From Fibrobacteria bacterium (lineage in GTDB: Bacteria > Fibrobacterota > Fibrobacteria > UBA5070): a stretch of DNA of 64,000 bases. Positions 60,626-64,000 of this stretch are shown piece by piece (position 1 is the stretch's first letter; every line of letters starts with the position of its first letter). The stretch spans positions 123,905 to 187,904 of the forward strand of contig JACKCV010000005.1 of assembly GCA_020633825.1 (NCBI GenBank), in the 5' to 3' direction. The position numbers and the translations under genes are program-made. A model generated the notes under the pieces. That model was given only the letters and a program-made list of their open reading frames with translations. It was not told the origin of the DNA and ran no database searches.

Positions 60626-63364
60626 ATGAACACGAGAATGCTGTTGGTTCTTGCCTCTGTCGTGGCGGTCGGCTTTTCTGCTTGCGACGATTCGAAACCT
60701 CTCGCCTCGCCTCCCGAACAAGGCCCTGGTCCGGACGCCTGGCTTCCGGATTCCCTGGACACCACGGGGTTGGTCCTGGAAGAAATCGTCCCCGGGAACG
60801 TCGATTTCCTCGATGAGCGGGGGGAAGACCCCGGGTGGGTGGAGATCTCCAACGTGTCCGACACCTCGATCCCGTTGGGCGCATGGCGTCTGCGAGGCGA
60901 GGAGAAGGATGGCCCGGGGTGGCGGTTGCCCGACACTCTCCTGGCTCCGGGGCAGAGAGTCCTGGTCTTCCTGTCCGGGCTGGATCGGCGGCGGATGAGC
61001 CCTGCCGGGGATTCCGTGGAGGTCTCCTACCCCAAGGGATACGGTTGGTCCGATTCCCTGAACGACCCGCCGGGGCACAGCACCTACGGGCCCTGGGAGA
61101 TGAAGCGTCTGGGCGGGGTCCTGATGCCGGAGAGTCTTCTGGCGGTGAGTGCCACCATGACCCTGGCCGATCCCGCGGGGACCGAACTCGATTGGTCGGT
61201 GGTCAACGTGAACATGAACGCCCGCAACGCCCCCGTCGATGCGTCGGGACGGGACCACATGCTCATGCGCGCCACGATCCCCGAAGGCCAGCCTCTGGTG
61301 CTGCGCTTCTACGAAGAGGGTCAGGACTCCTGGAAGGGGGCCACCCTCGAGATCGTGGGAACGGGCAAACGCCTCGACACCTACGACATCTCCCTGCTCG
61401 GGTTGCCCACCGATTTCGGCCATTTCCAGGGTGTGGTGTTCGAGGCTCCCACGGGTCGGTTCGGCACCTACCACTTCACGGTCGTCTCCATGAAGATCTA
61501 CCGCTCGCAGGTTCGTGCCCACGCGAATTTCCAGCTCCACCGCAAGGGGGGTGTCCTGCATCTGGAGGATACGGCGGGGGTGAGGCGTCAAACCGTGGCC
61601 TATCCGGAAATGCCCACCACCGCGTCGTGGTCCCGGATTCCCGGAACCCGTCGCTTCGTGCAACGGGAAACGCCCACTCCCGAAGCGCCAAACTCCTCCG
61701 CTCCCGAGGTCTGGAATCTGCCTGCGCCAGCCTTCGCCACGGCTCCCGGGTTCCACGCCGGACCGGTCCGCGTGCGTCTGGGGGCGGTTCCCGGAGCCAC
61801 TCTGCGGTGCGCCCTGGACGGACAGCGGGTGGGCCCGGGGAGTCCCGATGCCCGGGAGGGGATCCTGTTGGATTCGACCCGCTCCTTGACCTGCGCGGCC
61901 TTCGGCCCCGATGGACGCCAGGGGCCATCTTCCACGGCCCTGTTTCTGGTGAACGAGAAGGTGACGCTCCCGGTGATGTCGGTGGTGGTCGATTCCCTGG
62001 AGATGTTCGACACCCTGACCGGCCTCTACCAGACGGGTCCCAACGCCTCGACACAATTGCCCTACTATGGCGCCAATTTCTGGGAAGACCGGGAACTTCC
62101 GGGGCACGTCCAGTTCTTCGAAAAGGACGGACGGGAAGCCTTCTCCGCTCCGGCGGGGGTGGGCATCTACGGGAATTGGAGCCGTGCCGCCCCCAAGAAG
62201 TCGCTGTCGATCCAGTTCCGCGAAAAGTATGGGGTGCGTCGCATCGAGTGGCCCTTGTTTCCCCAGCACCCGGAGTTCACCCGGTTCAAGGGGTTCGGAC
62301 TGCGGAACAACGGAGGCAATTTCGGGAAGGATTACGTCCGGGACGCCTTGGCCAGCAGCCTCACGGAGGGCCTGGACCTCGAGTACCAGCTTTCCCGCCA
62401 TGTGATCGTGTTCCTCAACGGCCGCTACTGGGGCATCCACAACCTGCGGGAGAAGCTCGACGCCGATTACCTGGACACCCGATTCGGGCTGTCGGGGGAT
62501 CAGATCGATCTGCTCAAGAACGGAGGGGAGGTCCAGGCGGGTTCGGCCACCGGATGGAGCCAGATGGTCCAATGGTTCCACACCGCCGATCTCGCCCGGG
62601 AAGCGGACGCAGCCAAGGCCCGCCAGCTTCTGGATGTGGACAACTACGCCAATTACCTGGCCGCGGAGATGTGGGCCTCGAACTGCGATTGGCCCGCGAA
62701 CAACCTGCGCAGCTGGCGTCGGTGGGACGTCGCCAGTCCCTGGCGCATGATGCTGTTCGACCTCGATGGGGGGTTGAGCAGCTTCTGCGGCGACGAGGAC
62801 ATGTTCGCCTTCCTGGGGGATTCCAGCGTGGTCGACGAATATCCCAACGGCCCCGACGCCACAGTCTTCTTCCGGCGACTCTCGGGGGATCCGGCCTGGC
62901 GCACGCGGTTCGTGAACCGCTTCGCGGTGCTCCTCTCGCGGAATTTCTCCCCGGCGAGATCCCTGCAGGTGCTCGACTCCATGACCGCCGTCCTGGCTCC
63001 CGAGATCGATCGCGATCGGGCTCGTTGGGGCCTGAGTGCGGCCAGCCAGGAGCGGGAGGACAAAAAGCTGCGCACCTTCCTCTCGCAAAGGGCGGGTCTG
63101 GTGCGACAGAACATGGAAGCGTGGTACGGACTGGCCGACACGGCCACCGTGAAGCTGGAAGCTTCCGGCGGGCGGTTGAAGTTGGAAGGTCTGGATGTGG
63201 GGAGCTCGTACCAGGGAATCCACTACCCGGGTCTCGGGTTCCAGGTGGAGGCGGTGCCCGATCCAGGCCGGGAGTTCACCGGGTGGAGCGACGGGGAAAC
63301 GTCGGCTCGCCGGACCATCGCGCCGACCACCGAAGGGCTCGAGCTCACGGCGATCTTCCGCTAG
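60626..63364 (+). CDS. CotH-kinase-domain lipoprotein with lamin-tail domain
   Basis: The 912-residue protein has a signal peptide and lipobox (GFSAC). An N-terminal lamin-tail domain (LVLEEIVPGNVDFLDE, PGWVEISNVSD) is followed by a beta region and, from about 470, a CotH domain: KKSLSIQFREKYG, FKGFGLRNNGGNFGKDYVRDALA, VFLNGRYWGIHNLREKLDADYL and a DLDGG motif. CotH proteins are atypical protein kinases in spore coats and occur on exported proteins of many bacteria. The C-terminus has a further small domain with FTGWSDGE, like the bacterial repeat BACON/Flg_new type. AGGAG precedes the ATG. It is coupled to the preceding lamin-tail gene; targets are unknown. Confidence 0.88.
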   Translation: MNTRMLLVLASVVAVGFSACDDSKPLASPPEQGPGPDAWLPDSLDTTGLVLEEIVPGNVDFLDERGEDPGWVEISNVSDTSIPLGAWRLRGEEKDGPGWRLPDTLLAPGQRVLVFLSGLDRRRMSPAGDSVEVSYPKGYGWSDSLNDPPGHSTYGPWEMKRLGGVLMPESLLAVSATMTLADPAGTELDWSVVNVNMNARNAPVDASGRDHMLMRATIPEGQPLVLRFYEEGQDSWKGATLEIVGTGKRLDTYDISLLGLPTDFGHFQGVVFEAPTGRFGTYHFTVVSMKIYRSQVRAHANFQLHRKGGVLHLEDTAGVRRQTVAYPEMPTTASWSRIPGTRRFVQRETPTPEAPNSSAPEVWNLPAPAFATAPGFHAGPVRVRLGAVPGATLRCALDGQRVGPGSPDAREGILLDSTRSLTCAAFGPDGRQGPSSTALFLVNEKVTLPVMSVVVDSLEMFDTLTGLYQTGPNASTQLPYYGANFWEDRELPGHVQFFEKDGREAFSAPAGVGIYGNWSRAAPKKSLSIQFREKYGVRRIEWPLFPQHPEFTRFKGFGLRNNGGNFGKDYVRDALASSLTEGLDLEYQLSRHVIVFLNGRYWGIHNLREKLDADYLDTRFGLSGDQIDLLKNGGEVQAGSATGWSQMVQWFHTADLAREADAAKARQLLDVDNYANYLAAEMWASNCDWPANNLRSWRRWDVASPWRMMLFDLDGGLSSFCGDEDMFAFLGDSSVVDEYPNGPDATVFFRRLSGDPAWRTRFVNRFAVLLSRNFSPARSLQVLDSMTAVLAPEIDRDRARWGLSAASQEREDKKLRTFLSQRAGLVRQNMEAWYGLADTATVKLEASGGRLKLEGLDVGSSYQGIHYPGLGFQVEAVPDPGREFTGWSDGETSARRTIAPTTEGLELTAIFR

Positions 63365-63402
63365 GGGGGGGCTTCCCGCGTATCCTGACGGGAGGATCGA
63401 CC

Positions 63403-63428
63403 CCCATTTCCGCCTGGGCGGAAATGGG
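63403..63428. terminator. Perfect inverted repeat between convergent genes
   Basis: Twelve bases (CCCATTTCCGCC and its complement) flank a 2-base centre, halfway between the CotH gene and the convergent haem-binding gene. It could terminate both. No long T tract follows on either strand. Confidence 0.7.
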
Positions 63429-63439
63429 AGCAAGGGGGG

Positions 63440-63988
63440 CTACAGGCCGGGGACGGGGTTTTCCGCTCCGGCCAAGGGACGCGTCACTCCTTGAGGGGGA
63501 ATCCCCGTGGCCGGGCTCCCGGGGAGGACGAGGTCGCCATGCTCCTCCACCGGGGTGGCGGGCTCCAGATGGGGGGCGAAGGTGCGTTCCAGCCCGGCGA
63601 CGAGGGAGTCCCGCTCGGCCTCCGTGAGCCGCGCCGAGGCATGCATCAGACGGTAGTCGGGGGTGGGCATGTCGTGGGAACGGATCTCCTTGATCATCTT
63701 CCGCACATTCTCGGATCCGTCGATGGCGGAGAAATTCAAATGCTCCCGGCCTTCCTCGACATGATGGGCCACCAGCCAGGAGGCCGGGGCCAGGTTGGAG
63801 TACCACGGCCAGATCGTTTCATGCGAATGGCAATCGAAACAGGCGCGTTGGGCCAAGGCACGGGTACGTGGGGAATCCCAGGAGGGTTCCGCCACCACGG
63901 CGGGATTGGTGCGATCCGGGCGGAAGGCCTGGGCGGCGAGGGCGAGACCCGCGGCGATGGCCAAGGCGGGAAGGGGGCGGATCTTCAT
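63440..63988 (-). CDS. Exported haem-binding-domain protein
   Basis: The 182-residue protein has a signal peptide (MKIRPLPALAIAAGLALAAQA) and the Haem_bd-type domain: CFDCHSHETIWPWYSNLAPASWLVAHH with a CxxCH haem c site, then GREHLNFS and HDMPTPDYRLMH. Such periplasmic proteins bind a single haem and may carry electrons; the exact role is unknown. A Pro/Gly-rich tail follows. The start lies 12 bases from the right edge, so regulatory sequence cannot be judged. Confidence 0.85.
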   Translation of the reverse strand: MKIRPLPALAIAAGLALAAQAFRPDRTNPAVVAEPSWDSPRTRALAQRACFDCHSHETIWPWYSNLAPASWLVAHHVEEGREHLNFSAIDGSENVRKMIKEIRSHDMPTPDYRLMHASARLTEAERDSLVAGLERTFAPHLEPATPVEEHGDLVLPGSPATGIPPQGVTRPLAGAENPVPGL

Positions 63989-64000
63989 CGGGACTCCTAG

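Noticed and set aside
57108..60884. A 1258-codon open frame on the minus strand
   Set aside because: It covers the protease, HD-GYP and lamin-tail genes antisense, has no start context and has low-complexity Gly/Arg/Pro composition.
60482..63433. A 983-codon minus-strand frame opposite the CotH gene
   Set aside because: Antisense shadow; the CotH and lamin-tail motifs on the plus strand decide the coding strand.

Overview
The window is high-GC bacterial chromosome, densely coded on both strands. The gene content suggests a free-living member of the Fibrobacterota: GH8, GH9 and GH44-like polysaccharidases, many lipoproteins and exported proteins with a shared C-terminal domain resembling a type IX sorting signal, OmpA proteins with thrombospondin type 3 repeats, an FGE-like lipoprotein and a CotH/lamin-tail pair. 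The phylum is an inference; no rRNA gene is present to test it. I see no transposase, integrase, CRISPR array or phage structural gene.

Region 1 (1-14026) is an accessory island that looks like type VI secretion (or related contractile injection) cargo. A very large calcineurin-like phosphoesterase on the minus strand, cut by the left edge, diverges from a plus-strand operon: a PAAR spike-tip protein, a DUF2169 protein, a 1553-residue protein with M15-like and M23-like peptidoglycan peptidase modules, a 777-residue protein ending in a GH73-like glucosaminidase module, and a second DUF2169 protein. A convergent minus-strand gene of unknown function closes it. No sheath, tube or baseplate gene lies in the window.

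Region 2 (14027-18287) holds exported GH8 and GH9 cellulases. Region 3 (18478-23598) is a tightly overlapping operon: clpP, clpX, a Lon-like gene lacking the middle of its AAA module, yggS, yggT, a DivIVA-type coiled-coil gene and a Cys-cluster gene. A tRNA-Leu(CAA) follows, then a housekeeping operon (23844-27943): an exported membrane protein, panD, a small exported protein, a LytR_C lipoprotein, rsfS and argS, ended by a strong terminator.

Region 4 (28139-33261) concerns nitrogen. A sigma-54-type promoter precedes the ammonium transporter amtB, and the PII uridylyltransferase gene glnD runs towards it on the other strand. Between them is a histone H1-like Lys/Ala/Pro repeat gene with its own sigma-70 promoter and terminator. 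Region 5 (33314-43118) has an AlgJ-like SGNH lipoprotein, a GH44-like glycosidase, a geranylgeranyl-reductase-type flavoprotein and two OmpA/TSP3 proteins. Region 6 (43263-46903, minus strand) is translation and quality control: prmC, prfA, type B rpmE and htpX.

Region 7 (47269-63988) is mainly surface and exported proteins: an FGE-like lipoprotein, an FG-GAP/cadherin-like protein, a CLCA-like metalloprotease/VWA protein with CBM and PKD modules, a trypsin-like protease, a degenerate HD-GYP protein, two lamin-tail lipoproteins (the second with a CotH kinase domain) and a haem-binding-domain protein.
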